From assembly GCF_004123295.1 (NCBI RefSeq), contig NZ_SDMK01000001.1, positions 1,984,001 through 2,048,000 of the forward strand: a stretch of DNA of 64,000 bases, read 5' to 3'. Source of the DNA: Silvibacterium dinghuense (lineage in GTDB: Bacteria; Acidobacteriota; Terriglobia; Terriglobales; Acidobacteriaceae). The notes below the pieces were generated by a model. That model saw only the letters and a list, made by a program, of their open reading frames with translations. It had not been told where the DNA came from and did no database searches. Shown piece after piece: positions 1-8,542 of this stretch (positions within the stretch are counted from its first letter, which is position 1; each line of letters opens with the position of its first letter). The translations under genes were made by a program, and so were the position numbers.

Positions 1-984
1 ACGGGGTATCTGATTCACGGCTTCGGCTATCCCTATACGTGTACGACGGCGCCGTGCTCGAATACGGCGACATCGAGCTCGGCTGCGAATGCCTCGTATG
101 CGACGAACTATGTGATCGAAGATATAGGCGGCGGGGGAAGTATCTGGACAGATACGTACCTAGATAGCCCGGCGATTGCCGGGTTTTATATTGGCGCGGA
201 TGGGGTTACGGCGCATGGCGGGCACATCCAATGGCCGGATCTGACGAGCTTTCCGGCGGCCAACCTGGCATATGTAGCAGACGGAGTTACAAATAATCTG
301 ATGCTGGGAAATATCGACTGCCTGGAGATGAACACGGCGGTGAACTGGATCACGTATGCGGGCACGTCGGGCAATCCTCCGACCTTCAGCACGGTGCATG
401 GGCTGACGGGCTGCGGCAATTATGTACAGGCACTGAATCCGGAAGAGGTGACGGGGTTCTCGAGCGGCGGCGCGAATATCAACGATCCCTCGGGAGCGGT
501 ACCGCGGGTCTGGTCGACGCCGATTGCGGCGGCTTCGAGTTATCCGGCCTATGTGGCTCAGCTTTATACGGGCTACGAAGGCGATGTGATCCAGGGACAC
601 TTTTCCGGGGTGAGTCCGTTTTTCAACGTGACATACCAGGGCACGATCAAATCGAATGGCGGCATTGCGCTGGGCACAGTGCTGAATACCGCATCGACGC
701 TGACCCTGACGAATGCGAACAAGAATGTGATTGCGAATGCGGTGAGCGGGGCACAGACGATCACGCTGCCGAGCTGCTACACGGCGTGGCCGGACAAGGC
801 ATCGCCGACGGGGCTGGAGTTCACAATCATCAAGTCGGATACTTCAGCAAATGCGGTGACCCTAGCGACGGTGAGTTCGCAGAACATCAACTATGCCGGA
901 ACTTCAGCGACGACGCTGGCGATCTCTGCGGCGGGAAAGCGGACGCTGATCTGCGGGCCGGATTACAACTGGTACGCCTTCTAG
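1..984 (+). CDS. Phage tail-fibre-like protein, 3' part (5' partial)
   Basis: The frame is open from base 1, so the gene starts outside the window; 327 residues are visible and a GTG at 112 is only an internal candidate start. The visible part is rich in Gly, Ser, Thr and Ala with low charge. Its last ~100 residues run through short beta-like repeats to an ending (ICGPDYNWYAF) that resembles the C-termini of phage tail fibres, where a final 'C-D-G-x-x-W' strand is common. It lies just before the terminase gene on the same strand, which supports a virion role such as host-surface contact. No catalytic motif was seen. The structural assignment is an inference from composition and context. Confidence 0.5.
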   Translation, partial: TGYLIHGFGYPYTCTTAPCSNTATSSSAANASYATNYVIEDIGGGGSIWTDTYLDSPAIAGFYIGADGVTAHGGHIQWPDLTSFPAANLAYVADGVTNNLMLGNIDCLEMNTAVNWITYAGTSGNPPTFSTVHGLTGCGNYVQALNPEEVTGFSSGGANINDPSGAVPRVWSTPIAAASSYPAYVAQLYTGYEGDVIQGHFSGVSPFFNVTYQGTIKSNGGIALGTVLNTASTLTLTNANKNVIANAVSGAQTITLPSCYTAWPDKASPTGLEFTIIKSDTSANAVTLATVSSQNINYAGTSATTLAISAAGKRTLICGPDYNWYAF

Positions 985-1256
985 CTGTTGCGCGCAGAGC
1001 GACTCGCCTTCGGCCTCCGCTCCCTTTGGTCGCGATCTGGGGATCGGATGAGAGTTTAGATTCCCACGTCTCAAAATCGAGACGTGGGGCACCCGGTTCT
1101 TCCTGGCCATCGTTGATTGGATGTGGTTGTTTCTTCGGCTTCCTTTGAGGTTTGTGTGAGATCCACCCATGACCAACGGCCTGTCATGGGTGGGGCACCC
1201 GCTGTTTTACTTCCTCACGCAAGCTAACTTCGGACCTGTATGGGCCTCCCGGGGAC
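985..1256. repeat. Intergenic region with three dispersed repeats
   Basis: No gene is seen here. Positions 997-1040 carry the 'CTTCGGCCTCCGCTCC...GGTCGCGA' repeat. Positions 1061-1095 are an inverted repeat with arms CCCACGTCTC and GAGACGTGGG followed by GCACCC. Positions 1163-1200 are a second inverted repeat with arms CCACCCATGAC and GTCATGGGTGG, again followed by GGCACCC. All three types recur in chromosomal gaps throughout the window, so chromosome-type repeats have entered this phage block. Confidence 0.8.
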
Positions 1257-2813
1257 TTGAGTAAGCGTCACGGACAAACGCGGTTGTTTTGGACGGGTAT
1301 GCATTCTGAATGCGAGATTGCTGCGGCGATTGCGGGAGCGGAAAGGCAGGAACTGGATTCGATCCTGCTTTTGGGCCAGAGGCTGGAGTGGAACGACGGG
1401 AGCGAAAGGCTGGCGGTATTGCTGGCTCGGTCGTGGCTGAGGATTCGTGACCGCGAGGGGCAGCGGATTCCGCTGGTGCCGAACCGGGCGCAGCAGCTAT
1501 ATGAAGAGCGGCGCGGGCAGCGGAACATTGTGCTGAAGGCACGGCAGATGGGAGTAAGCACCTGGATCACGGGGCGCTTCTTTCTGAAGACGATCCTGGT
1601 GCCAGGGACGCTGACGGTGCAGGTGGCGCACACGCAGGAGGCGGCGGAGGCGCTGTTCCGGATGGTGCACCGGTTTGTCGAATCGCTGCCGAAGGAGCTG
1701 CGGGCGACGATGCGGACGTCGAAGTCGAATGTGCGGCAGATCGGCTTTGCGTTGCTGGACAGCGAGTACCGGGTGGAGAGTGCCTCGGACGGGAATGCAG
1801 GGCGCGGACTGACGATGACGAATCTGCATGCCTCGGAGGTGGCGCGGTGGCCGGGCGATGCGGGGGAGACGCTGCAGGGATTGCGGGCGGCTCTGGCGCC
1901 GAGTGGAGAGTTGGCGCTGGAGTCGACACCGATGGGTGCGGGTGGGTGCTTCTGGAACGAGTGGCAAGAGGCGGAGCCGGGTGGCACGGTTCGGCACTTC
2001 TTTCCCTGGTGGCTGGAGCCGAGTTATGTGAGCCAGGCGGTGTGCGAGACGATGCTGACAGCCGAAGAGCGGCAGCTGATGGAGGTAGAGGGATTGAGCT
2101 GCGCGCAGATCAGCTTCCGGAGACAGTTGAAGGCGAACTTTCGCGGCCTGGCGAAGCAGGAGTATGCCGAGAGCGCGGAAGATTGCTTCCTGAGCAGCGG
2201 GATGTGCGTCTTCGAGCATGACGCACTGGCCAAGCTGGAGCGCGAGGCACGGGAGCCGCGCGAGGTCCAGTGCCATGGGCAGCTGCGGGTCTGGTATCCG
2301 GCGGCAGCTGGGCGACGGTATGTGGTGGCGGTGGATCCGGCTGGCGGCGGCGCGGAGGGCGACTGGTCGGCGGTGCAGGTGGTGGAGGTAGAGCAGGGCA
2401 TCCAGTGCGCGGAGCTGGCGGCGAAGATGGGCGGCCTTGAATTGGCGCGGGAGGTGGAGAAGCTGGCGCGGGAGTATAACGAGGCCTTGGTGGTGGTGGA
2501 GCGGAACAATCATGGCGCTGCCATCCTGGCTTTTCTGACGACGGTGTGCCAGTACGCAAAGCTCTACGAGCAGGATGGGATGGCGGGATGGCTGACGTCG
2601 GCGGTATCGCGGCCACAGATGATTGCAGGGATGGGTGTGGCGCTGATGGCATCTCCGCAGGCATTTCTGAGCCGGCGGTTGATCCGGGAATGCAGGACAT
2701 TTGTACGGCATCGGAACGGGAAGATTGCGGCCCAGTATGGGGAGCATGATGACTGCCTGATGGCCATGGCGATCGCGCTGGCGGTGCGCGGGGAACTGAT
2801 GCTCAAGAAGTAA
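1257..2813 (+). CDS. Phage terminase large subunit
   Basis: ATP-driven DNA-packaging motor and headful nuclease of tailed phages (518 aa). A Walker-A-like segment, KARQMGVSTW, is at residues 94-103. The nuclease half carries VDPAGGG near 358, ERNNHG near 414 and a C-terminal DDCLMAMAIAL near 498, matching the acidic positions expected of the RNase H-like nuclease. The TTG start at 1257 has only a weak GGGGA upstream; ATG at 1299 is an alternative. No small-terminase gene precedes it in the window. Downstream come a two-gene insert and then portal, so the usual terL-portal adjacency is broken. All residues needed for activity appear present. Confidence 0.9.
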   Translation: MSKRHGQTRLFWTGMHSECEIAAAIAGAERQELDSILLLGQRLEWNDGSERLAVLLARSWLRIRDREGQRIPLVPNRAQQLYEERRGQRNIVLKARQMGVSTWITGRFFLKTILVPGTLTVQVAHTQEAAEALFRMVHRFVESLPKELRATMRTSKSNVRQIGFALLDSEYRVESASDGNAGRGLTMTNLHASEVARWPGDAGETLQGLRAALAPSGELALESTPMGAGGCFWNEWQEAEPGGTVRHFFPWWLEPSYVSQAVCETMLTAEERQLMEVEGLSCAQISFRRQLKANFRGLAKQEYAESAEDCFLSSGMCVFEHDALAKLEREAREPREVQCHGQLRVWYPAAAGRRYVVAVDPAGGGAEGDWSAVQVVEVEQGIQCAELAAKMGGLELAREVEKLAREYNEALVVVERNNHGAAILAFLTTVCQYAKLYEQDGMAGWLTSAVSRPQMIAGMGVALMASPQAFLSRRLIRECRTFVRHRNGKIAAQYGEHDDCLMAMAIALAVRGELMLKK

Positions 2814-2987
2814 CTTGGGGAAAGTGAGGAGCGCTTGTTAGGATTCCGGCACTGCACACGCCTGGGAAGCTGTGCCTTCCCACCAAGCGAAGCTTGGATG
2901 GGGCACCCTGCTTCCTCGTTGTGCTGGAAACCGCAGGTCCCTCCGCTTCGGTCGGGATGACAGGCTGGTGGGTCGTGGAGGGAATGA
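2814..2987. repeat. Intergenic repeats ahead of the kinase gene
   Basis: Positions 2872-2906 form an imperfect palindrome (GTGCC, CCAAGC / GCTTGG, GGGCAC). Positions 2928-2962 carry the 'CCGCAGGTCCCTCCGCTTCGGTCGGGATGACA' type repeat, also found near 29928, 38482, 48231 and, inverted, 63204. These chromosome-type units mark the left edge of the HipA-like/DUF3037 insert. Confidence 0.75.
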
Positions 2988-3863
2988 TTGGCAATCCTGG
3001 CGGTGCAGCATATCCGGCGGATGCGCGGCGGAGCGCAGGGGCAGCTGATGCTGGGGGACGACGGCGAGGCCTGGGTGGTGAAGTTCCAGAACAACCCGCA
3101 GCACTTGCGGGTACTGGTGAACGAACTGATGGCAACGAAGCTGGCCGCGGCAGCCGGGCTGACCGTGCCGGACTGCGATGTAATCGAGGTGACGGAGTGG
3201 CTGGCGGCGAACACTCCGGAGATGTACATGGACCTGGGCCCTCGGCAAGAGCCATGCCGACCGGGGCTGTGCTTTGGATCGAAGCTGGTGGGCGGGTTGA
3301 TGCCCGGCAATCTGCTGGATTATCTGCCCGAGGAGCAACTGACCGGGGTGAAGAACCTGGCGGAGTTTGCCGGGATCCTGGCGCTGGATAAGTGGACGTG
3401 CAATGTGAATGGGCGGCAGGCTGTCTATACAAAGGGCCGCCGGGAAAAGCACTACACGGCGACGTTTATCGATTATGGATATTGCTTCAACGCCGGAGAG
3501 TGGGTGTTTCGCGATTCGCCGCTGCGCGGGGTGTTTCAGCGCAACTTGGTGTATGAAGCGGTGACAGGGTGGGAGAGTTTCGAGCCGTGGCTGAGCCGGA
3601 TTGAGTCGATGGCGGCGCAGACGGTGTGGGAGATTGCCGAAACGGTGCCACCGGAGTGGTACGGCGGGGATGCTGCGGCGATCGAAGAGCTGGTAGAACA
3701 TCTGATGTTAAGGCGCAGCCGGGTGCGGGAGCTGGTGGAGAGCTTTCGGGAATCGAATCGGGCGCCCTTTCCAAACTGGGGGAAGAGGCCTGGGGAGTTG
3801 CGAAAGTCGCTGTTTGTGGAGCCTGCGTGGAGCGATAAGTTTTCTGGTGGGCGGGTGATGTAG
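2988..3863 (+). CDS. HipA-like kinase domain protein
   Basis: 291 aa, start TTG at 2988 behind GGAGGGA five bases upstream. I read it as a stand-alone HipA-type kinase fold (the HipA_2 kind), not full-length HipA. An ATP-lysine candidate is K32 in WVVKFQNN, with a helix glutamate at E46. A catalytic-loop candidate is LALDKWTCNVNGRQ, with D134 and N139 at the same 5-residue spacing as D309/N314 of E. coli HipA. A metal-binding candidate is D162 in FIDYGYCF. No N-terminal HipA subdomain and no HipB-like helix-turn-helix partner is present. The next gene encodes a DUF3037 protein, a pairing I recall from other genomes. It sits between terminase and portal as apparent cargo. Substrate unknown. 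Confidence 0.75.
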   Translation: MAILAVQHIRRMRGGAQGQLMLGDDGEAWVVKFQNNPQHLRVLVNELMATKLAAAAGLTVPDCDVIEVTEWLAANTPEMYMDLGPRQEPCRPGLCFGSKLVGGLMPGNLLDYLPEEQLTGVKNLAEFAGILALDKWTCNVNGRQAVYTKGRREKHYTATFIDYGYCFNAGEWVFRDSPLRGVFQRNLVYEAVTGWESFEPWLSRIESMAAQTVWEIAETVPPEWYGGDAAAIEELVEHLMLRRSRVRELVESFRESNRAPFPNWGKRPGELRKSLFVEPAWSDKFSGGRVM

Positions 3864-3915
3864 GTGACGAATAAAACAAAGAGGCGGGGTATCGTGAGGA
3901 GAGGCCTGAGAGAGC

Positions 3916-4731
3916 TTGAACGCGCGCATTCCATGTGAGTTCTTCCTGGTGCGGTACGTGCCGGACCCGATACGCGGCGAGTTCGTGAATATCGGCGTGC
4001 TGCTGCGCGAAGCGGGGCGACCGGAATCGGCGACGGTGCGCTTCACGCGTGACTGGAGCCGGGTGCGATGCATCGATCCGGAGGCGGATACGGAGATGCT
4101 GGAGGCCCTCGAAGGCGAGCTGCGGCAGCGGCTCACGGAAGAGGGCCAGCCGGTGATGAAGACCATGGCCGAATCGTTCTCGCAGATGGTGCAAGTGACC
4201 ACGGCGAAACCTTCGCTGGCGGAATCGATGGTAGCGGAGATGGAGCTGCTGTTGCGGCTGCATGTGGAGAACCGCAAGCGGGAATCCGCCGCGCGCAAGA
4301 GCGGGCGGATGATGATCCATGGGCGAATGCGCTCAGAGTTCGAACGGGCCGGGGTGTGGGAGCTGATGCGCAAACGAATTCCGGTGTCGAGCTACACGCG
4401 AGCGGGCGATCCGTTGAAGATCGATTGCGGGTACCGGCCGAACGGGGTAATCAAGGTGTTTCACGCGGTGGCGCCAGACACGGATACGGAGCTAGCGAAG
4501 GTGCTGGCTTTCAGCATGGAAGGCCTGACCAAGGGGTTTGCAGAGAAGGAAGGCGCGGCGCTCGACTTTGCCGCCATCGTGCAGCCTCTGACGGCACTCG
4601 CTGGCGATCCGGACCGGGAGGAGCAGTACCGGTTTTCGCTCGAGACGATGGAGTCGAAGGGAATCCGCGTGCTGACGACAGAGAGGCTGCCTCTGATCGC
4701 AGAAACAGCCCGGCGGGAGTTGCGGGTTTAG
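3916..4731 (+). CDS. DUF3037 domain protein
   Basis: 271 aa, TTG start at 3916 following GAGGAGAGGCCTGAGAG. The N-terminus (RYVPDPIRGEFVNIGVLL, residues ~12-29) is the recognisable signature of the DUF3037 family, whose biochemical function is not established to my knowledge. The rest is largely helical and charged, with no membrane segment or signal peptide, so it is expected to be cytoplasmic. It lies 52 bp after the HipA-like kinase gene on the same strand and is probably co-transcribed. The two form an insert between terminase and portal that no known packaging mechanism requires. It could be a partner, substrate or regulator of the kinase; that is inference. Confidence 0.75.
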   Translation: MNARIPCEFFLVRYVPDPIRGEFVNIGVLLREAGRPESATVRFTRDWSRVRCIDPEADTEMLEALEGELRQRLTEEGQPVMKTMAESFSQMVQVTTAKPSLAESMVAEMELLLRLHVENRKRESAARKSGRMMIHGRMRSEFERAGVWELMRKRIPVSSYTRAGDPLKIDCGYRPNGVIKVFHAVAPDTDTELAKVLAFSMEGLTKGFAEKEGAALDFAAIVQPLTALAGDPDREEQYRFSLETMESKGIRVLTTERLPLIAETARRELRV

Positions 4732-4960
4732 GACGTATCGACATAGGGGTAGGTAGGAAAGCACTGACTTACATTTGCAATTGTCCTCTCGACCGAAGCG
4801 AGCTGTAGGCACGCGCAGCAGATATGCCTGAGGTTTTCGCCGACACGGGCAGAACTGCAGGTTTCTCCACTTCGCAGGACGGTGAAGCTATCCTGCTCCG
4901 GTCGAAATGACAACTCTTTACTGCTCTATGTGGGTACGATCTTGGAGCAGGATTGGTGAG
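4732..4960. repeat. Intergenic degenerate dispersed repeats
   Basis: Positions ~4786-4815 and ~4850-4915 look like a degenerate inverted pair of the 'CTGCAGGT...CCGGTCG...ATGACA' repeat found elsewhere in the window. No gene is seen. This marks the right edge of the kinase/DUF3037 insert. Confidence 0.55.
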
Positions 4961-4962
4961 GC

Positions 4963-4994
4963 GGGCATGGCTTGAGGCCATGCCCTTTTCTTTT
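4963..4994 (+). terminator. Rho-independent terminator after the DUF3037 gene
   Basis: A perfect 9-bp stem, GGGCATGGC / GCCATGCCC, with loop TTGAG is followed by TTTTCTTTT. It separates the kinase/DUF3037 pair from the head genes, so the insert probably has its own transcript. Confidence 0.85.
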
Positions 4995-5021
4995 GGGCGT
5001 GAGTGAAGAGAGCGAGGGCGT

Positions 5022-6335
5022 GTGAGCTGGAAGAATGCGATGGATAAGGCATGGAAGCAGCTGGGCGGTGCACGCCACAAAGAGGCAGGTAGCAGCGCGG
5101 ATCTGGCTGCAGCAGAAGAGGTAGCGAAGCGGCGGACGATGGCGCTGCCCTCAATATTCGGCCCGTATCCGGTGGCGAATCATGCGCTGCCCAAGCCGAC
5201 ACCAGCGAATCTGCGGCGCTTTGCCGAGACGCCGGTAGTACGGCGGGCAATCAACATCATCAAGGATCGCGTGGCCAGCATGGACTGGCAGGTGCGGTTG
5301 AAACGCGACTTCACGCCGGACAGGGTGGGCTATGCGGCGCGCAAGCAGAGGGCGTTGCGACGAGCGCTGGAGGAGCCGAACAATACGGACAGTTTTCGCA
5401 CACTGCTGGAGCAGGTGCTCGAGGACACACTGGTAGGCGGATTCGGAGCGATTGAGATGGAGGGGACCGGTGATCCGGAACGGCCTTTCTCGCTGTGGCC
5501 GGTGGATGGGGGGACAATCCAGATCAATCCGAAGTGGGATGGCTCGGCGAGTTCCCCGCGCTATGCACAGGCAACAGGCCTGGCGGGAACGACGGGATTG
5601 ATTCCTCTGAAAGACGATGAGCTGATCTATTTGCGGCTGAATCCGCGCACGCATACGCCGTTCGGGCTGGGGTCGCTGGAGGTAGCCTTCGAGACGGTGA
5701 ACACGCTGCTCAGCGCGCACCGATTCGCTGGCAAACTGGCGAGCAACGCGGTGGTGCAGTATGCGCTGTGGATCGACGAGACGACGCCGGCGCAGCATGA
5801 GCGGCTGATCCGCTGGTGGCAGGACGAGATCGAGGGTACGGGACGGGTGCCGATTCTGAGCTCGGTGCAGAAGCCCGAGGTGCTGCGCTTTGCGCAGGGC
5901 ACGGATGCCGATCTGCGGCTGAACTGGCAGCAGTTCCTGATCCGCATGGTGGCGAATGCCTTCAATTTGCCTCCGCTGCTGCTGGGCCTCGAAAACGATG
6001 TAAACCGCTCGACGGCGGGAGAGCTGGTCGATGAGGCCTTCCACAGCGCGATTACGCCGCTGGCGCGCCTGGTGGCCGAGCACATCACGCGGGATCTTTT
6101 CGCGAAGAAGCTGGGCTGGCGCGAGTTCGAGTTCGTCTTCAACGAGCTGGATGCACGGGACGAGATGTCGGAGATCCAGATTCAGACGGCATTGCTCGCG
6201 GCTGGAGTGCTGACGGTGAACGAAGTGCGCGCCATGCGCGGGCTGGCTGCGCTGCCGGGAGGATCGGTGGCGTTGCCGAATGCCGCAGAGCTGGTAGAGG
6301 TGGGAAAGGCGGTGCTGATGCAGTCGACGGAGTGA
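5022..6335 (+). CDS. Phage portal protein
   Basis: 437 aa; GTG start at 5022 preceded by GAGGGC. Portal proteins form the dodecameric ring at one capsid vertex through which DNA enters and to which the terminase and tail dock. The call rests on overall character (VVRRAINIIKDRVASMDWQV near residue 70, LIRWWQDEIEGTGR near 250, NAFNLPPLLLGLENDVNRSTAGE near 310, and a helical C-terminus with EIQIQTALLAAGVLTVNEVRAMRGL) and on its place ahead of protease, scaffold and capsid genes. The 'N-x-P-P-x-L-L-G...N...A' stretch and the 'G-x-L-T-x-N-E-x-R' ending are typical of HK97-type portals. Length is normal for the family. Confidence 0.88.
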   Translation: MSWKNAMDKAWKQLGGARHKEAGSSADLAAAEEVAKRRTMALPSIFGPYPVANHALPKPTPANLRRFAETPVVRRAINIIKDRVASMDWQVRLKRDFTPDRVGYAARKQRALRRALEEPNNTDSFRTLLEQVLEDTLVGGFGAIEMEGTGDPERPFSLWPVDGGTIQINPKWDGSASSPRYAQATGLAGTTGLIPLKDDELIYLRLNPRTHTPFGLGSLEVAFETVNTLLSAHRFAGKLASNAVVQYALWIDETTPAQHERLIRWWQDEIEGTGRVPILSSVQKPEVLRFAQGTDADLRLNWQQFLIRMVANAFNLPPLLLGLENDVNRSTAGELVDEAFHSAITPLARLVAEHITRDLFAKKLGWREFEFVFNELDARDEMSEIQIQTALLAAGVLTVNEVRAMRGLAALPGGSVALPNAAELVEVGKAVLMQSTE

Positions 6336-6374
6336 AGTGGCAGTTCGCACAGAACGAAAGACCAGGGGGAAAAC

Positions 6375-6971
6375 ATGAGACTGGAGGCACTGGCACTGGC
6401 GCTGCCGGAATTTGCCGACCATCCGAACCGCGTGGACTTTGAAGGCGTGTTGACGATGGTCGATGAGCCGAGCAACCGGCCGCCCTCAGGCGCACGAGGA
6501 CACCGGGTGATCTTTGCGCGCATGGCAGCGATGGCGGCTCTGCCCTCGCTGATCGGCATGGCAGTGGATTTTTCGCCGGAGTGGGACGGGCACGATGCAC
6601 GGCGGAAGTGCGGCATCATCACCGAGGCTGAGCTGGAAGGAAAGCGGCTGGTGGTGAGCGGCTATCTCTTCGGGAAGGACTTCCCCGAAGTGCGGCAGCA
6701 GATGCTGCGCACGGCACCGGGCACGATGGGGATGTCGTATGAAATCTCCGACGCGCATGTGGCCGACATGAGCGCAGAGATCTGGACGCTGACGCGGGCA
6801 ACCTTTACCGGCGCGGCGATCCTGCTGCGCGAGAAGGCCGCCTATCGCAATACGTCATTCGAGCTGAAGAACCAGTCCTGTCGAGGCGCTCCGCTGCACG
6901 CACGAGCGCGGACGACAAGAACGGCAACAGGGCTACAGCGGGAGAAAGCGAGGGAGAAACGATGGAACTAG
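6375..6971 (+). CDS. Prohead maturation protease-like protein
   Basis: 198 aa; ATG at 6375 with a strong AGGGGGAA site. It lies between portal and capsid genes, where tailed phages encode the serine protease that trims scaffold and capsid subunits. The segment MGMSYEISDAHV followed by an 'LTRATFTGAAILLREKAAY' run (near residues 120-160) resembles the late region of prohead proteases (G-M-S-x-E ... T-x-A-x-F-x-G-x-x-L-L). The serine of GMSYE is a candidate nucleophile but was not confirmed by alignment. The C-terminal ~35 residues are basic and low in complexity. The stop overlaps the next start by 10 bp, indicating translational coupling. Confidence 0.65.
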   Translation: MRLEALALALPEFADHPNRVDFEGVLTMVDEPSNRPPSGARGHRVIFARMAAMAALPSLIGMAVDFSPEWDGHDARRKCGIITEAELEGKRLVVSGYLFGKDFPEVRQQMLRTAPGTMGMSYEISDAHVADMSAEIWTLTRATFTGAAILLREKAAYRNTSFELKNQSCRGAPLHARARTTRTATGLQREKAREKRWN

Positions 6972-7387
6972 AAGCGGGAGATCTTCTAAACGCGATGACT
7001 GAATCGATGGAGCGCCTGAACAGCGCGGCCAGCACGCTTGAGCGCGCCGCCGCCGCGATGGGAGAGCGCTCGACCGCGGCTGCCGGCGAGCTGAGCCGCA
7101 TGGTGGCAACCGTGGAGCAGAGCGAGCCGACCGCACGCGAGCGCGAGCTGGAGCAGCGGCTGGCGGCAGCGGAACAGCGCATTGCGGAGCTGAGCGCGCA
7201 GGAAGCGAAGTCCACTTCCGTGCGCAAGACATTGCCTGCAACAACGGTGCAACTGCTGGCCAAGCAGGGTATTGCATCGTTCGAAGGGCTCGAGGGCGGA
7301 GCACTCGATGCGGCGCTGGCCGGGCTGAGCCTGGAGCAGCGCATTGCCGTCAAATCGCAGCTACTGCGCGCCGGGGCTCTTTCCTAG
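6962..7387 (+). CDS. Scaffold-like coiled-coil phage protein
   Basis: 141 aa, ATG at 6962 after GAGGGAGAAACG, overlapping the protease-like gene by 10 bp. Residues ~10-75 form a long Ala/Glu/Arg-rich heptad-like helix (for example ERELEQRLAAAEQRIAEL), and a short globular C-terminus follows. A small, helical, acidic-rich protein between protease and major capsid protein fits a head scaffolding protein that guides shell assembly and is then removed. No sequence family was recognised, so the role rests on position and composition. Confidence 0.55.
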   Translation: MELEAGDLLNAMTESMERLNSAASTLERAAAAMGERSTAAAGELSRMVATVEQSEPTARERELEQRLAAAEQRIAELSAQEAKSTSVRKTLPATTVQLLAKQGIASFEGLEGGALDAALAGLSLEQRIAVKSQLLRAGALS

Positions 7388-7411
7388 AGCAGCAAGGAGA
7401 GAGGCAGGAAC

Positions 7412-7435
7412 GGTCCGCTGCGGCGGGCCTTTTTC
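7412..7435 (+). terminator. Small hairpin terminator before the capsid gene
   Basis: GGTCCGC / GCGGGCC (one G-T pair) with loop TGCG is followed by TTTTT. It may attenuate read-through between the scaffold-like gene and the highly expressed capsid gene. Confidence 0.65.
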
Positions 7436-7476
7436 ATTTGAGCAGCAGGCACGGCCTGCAGAGGAGCGACGAGAGC

Positions 7477-8445
7477 ATGCGAGCAAATTTCTATGACATC
7501 CACGCGGCGGCTGATTACATCGGGCCTGGCGCGATCGAAGTTCCGTTTTATCAGACGGAGATCACCGACATAGTCCGCCGGCGCAGCCTCTTCGGGCAGC
7601 GCATCAAGCAGGTGCCGGCGACGGGCCATCCTTCGCGCTTTTTCGAGGAGACGGCGATCCCGGTGCCGGGCACTGCGGGCTTCGTGGATCCGCGCAACAT
7701 TGCGGCCCCGGTGGTGAGCCCGACGCGCGTGGAACGCAGCGTGCCGCTGAAGGCGGTGGTGGCGCAGCTGAACTACAACCTCTTCGACATGGAGTTGGGC
7801 ACACAGCAGAAACAGTTTGCCTATCTGCAGGCGAAGGACCTGGTGGACACGATCGACGGCGTGATGATCAGCCACGATGTAGCGCTGTGGAACGGCAATG
7901 ACACTTCGCTGACCACTCCAACCACGACGCAGTACTACGGATGCGCGGCACAGATCGCAGCCGGCGGCAATACGACGACGATCGGCACGGCGGACAGCAT
8001 CGTGGATGGGCTGAAGTCGACGATTGCGCTGATGGTGGCGAGCTCGAGCTTCGCGGTGCGGCCGACGGCAATCTACGCGAACCCGGTGTTGCTGGACCTG
8101 ATCGATCGCGAGATGAAGTCGGAGTTCAACGTGGTGCTGGGAACCAAGGAGATCACTTCGGGCTTCACAGTGAAGATGCTCTCGACGCAGGCCGGGGACC
8201 TGCCGCTGATCCCAGACTGGTCGCTCTCGTACACAGGCACGCCGGGCTCGGGCACAGCCGTATTGCCGGCGTACATCGTGACCGAGGACATGATCGAGTA
8301 TCACTGGCTGAGCGATCCGAATCCGCGTGTCTTCCAGCTGGGTACGCCGAGCACGCTGGCTTCGCAGTATGTAGTGGTGAAGTTCGGCGCGCCGGTGGTG
8401 AAGGGCGCAAACTACGCGCACTACCAGGTCCTTGTCGATCGATAG
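7477..8445 (+). CDS. Phage major capsid protein
   Basis: 322 aa from ATG 7477, chosen because GAGGAGCGACGAGAGC lies directly upstream; a TTG at 7438 would add 13 residues. The product is assigned as major capsid protein of the HK97-fold type. It follows portal, protease and scaffold genes, has capsid size, lacks Cys-rich or catalytic motifs, and shows the typical pattern of an N-terminal arm (FYQTEITDIVRRRSLFGQRI), a central domain (LDLIDREMKSEFN) and an aromatic beta-rich C-terminus. It is bracketed by two terminators (7412-7435 and 8495-8533), consistent with a strong separate capsid transcript. Close alternatives such as a decoration protein are unlikely at this size. Confidence 0.82.
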   Translation: MRANFYDIHAAADYIGPGAIEVPFYQTEITDIVRRRSLFGQRIKQVPATGHPSRFFEETAIPVPGTAGFVDPRNIAAPVVSPTRVERSVPLKAVVAQLNYNLFDMELGTQQKQFAYLQAKDLVDTIDGVMISHDVALWNGNDTSLTTPTTTQYYGCAAQIAAGGNTTTIGTADSIVDGLKSTIALMVASSSFAVRPTAIYANPVLLDLIDREMKSEFNVVLGTKEITSGFTVKMLSTQAGDLPLIPDWSLSYTGTPGSGTAVLPAYIVTEDMIEYHWLSDPNPRVFQLGTPSTLASQYVVVKFGAPVVKGANYAHYQVLVDR

Positions 8446-8494
8446 GCAGACCGGTCATGCGTGAGGCTTCGCGCAACTGCGAAGCGATGTAACG

Positions 8495-8533
8495 AACCGG
8501 GCGGGCCATACCTAGTCTGCCCGGTTTTCTTTT
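8495..8533 (+). terminator. Rho-independent terminator after the capsid gene
   Basis: An 8-bp stem AACCGGGC (8495-8502) / GCCCGGTT (8519-8526) is followed by a T-rich tail TTTTCTTTT. Confidence 0.8.
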
Positions 8534-8542
8534 CGTGAGGAG

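Noticed and set aside
1497-2747. Minus-strand ORF of 416 codons opposite terL
   Set aside because: Pro/His/Arg/Leu-rich shadow frame; terL motifs lie on the plus strand.
2988-4731. Classical hipBA toxin-antitoxin operon
   Set aside because: No helix-turn-helix HipB partner or operator palindrome is present. The kinase lacks the HipA N-terminal subdomain and the second gene is DUF3037.
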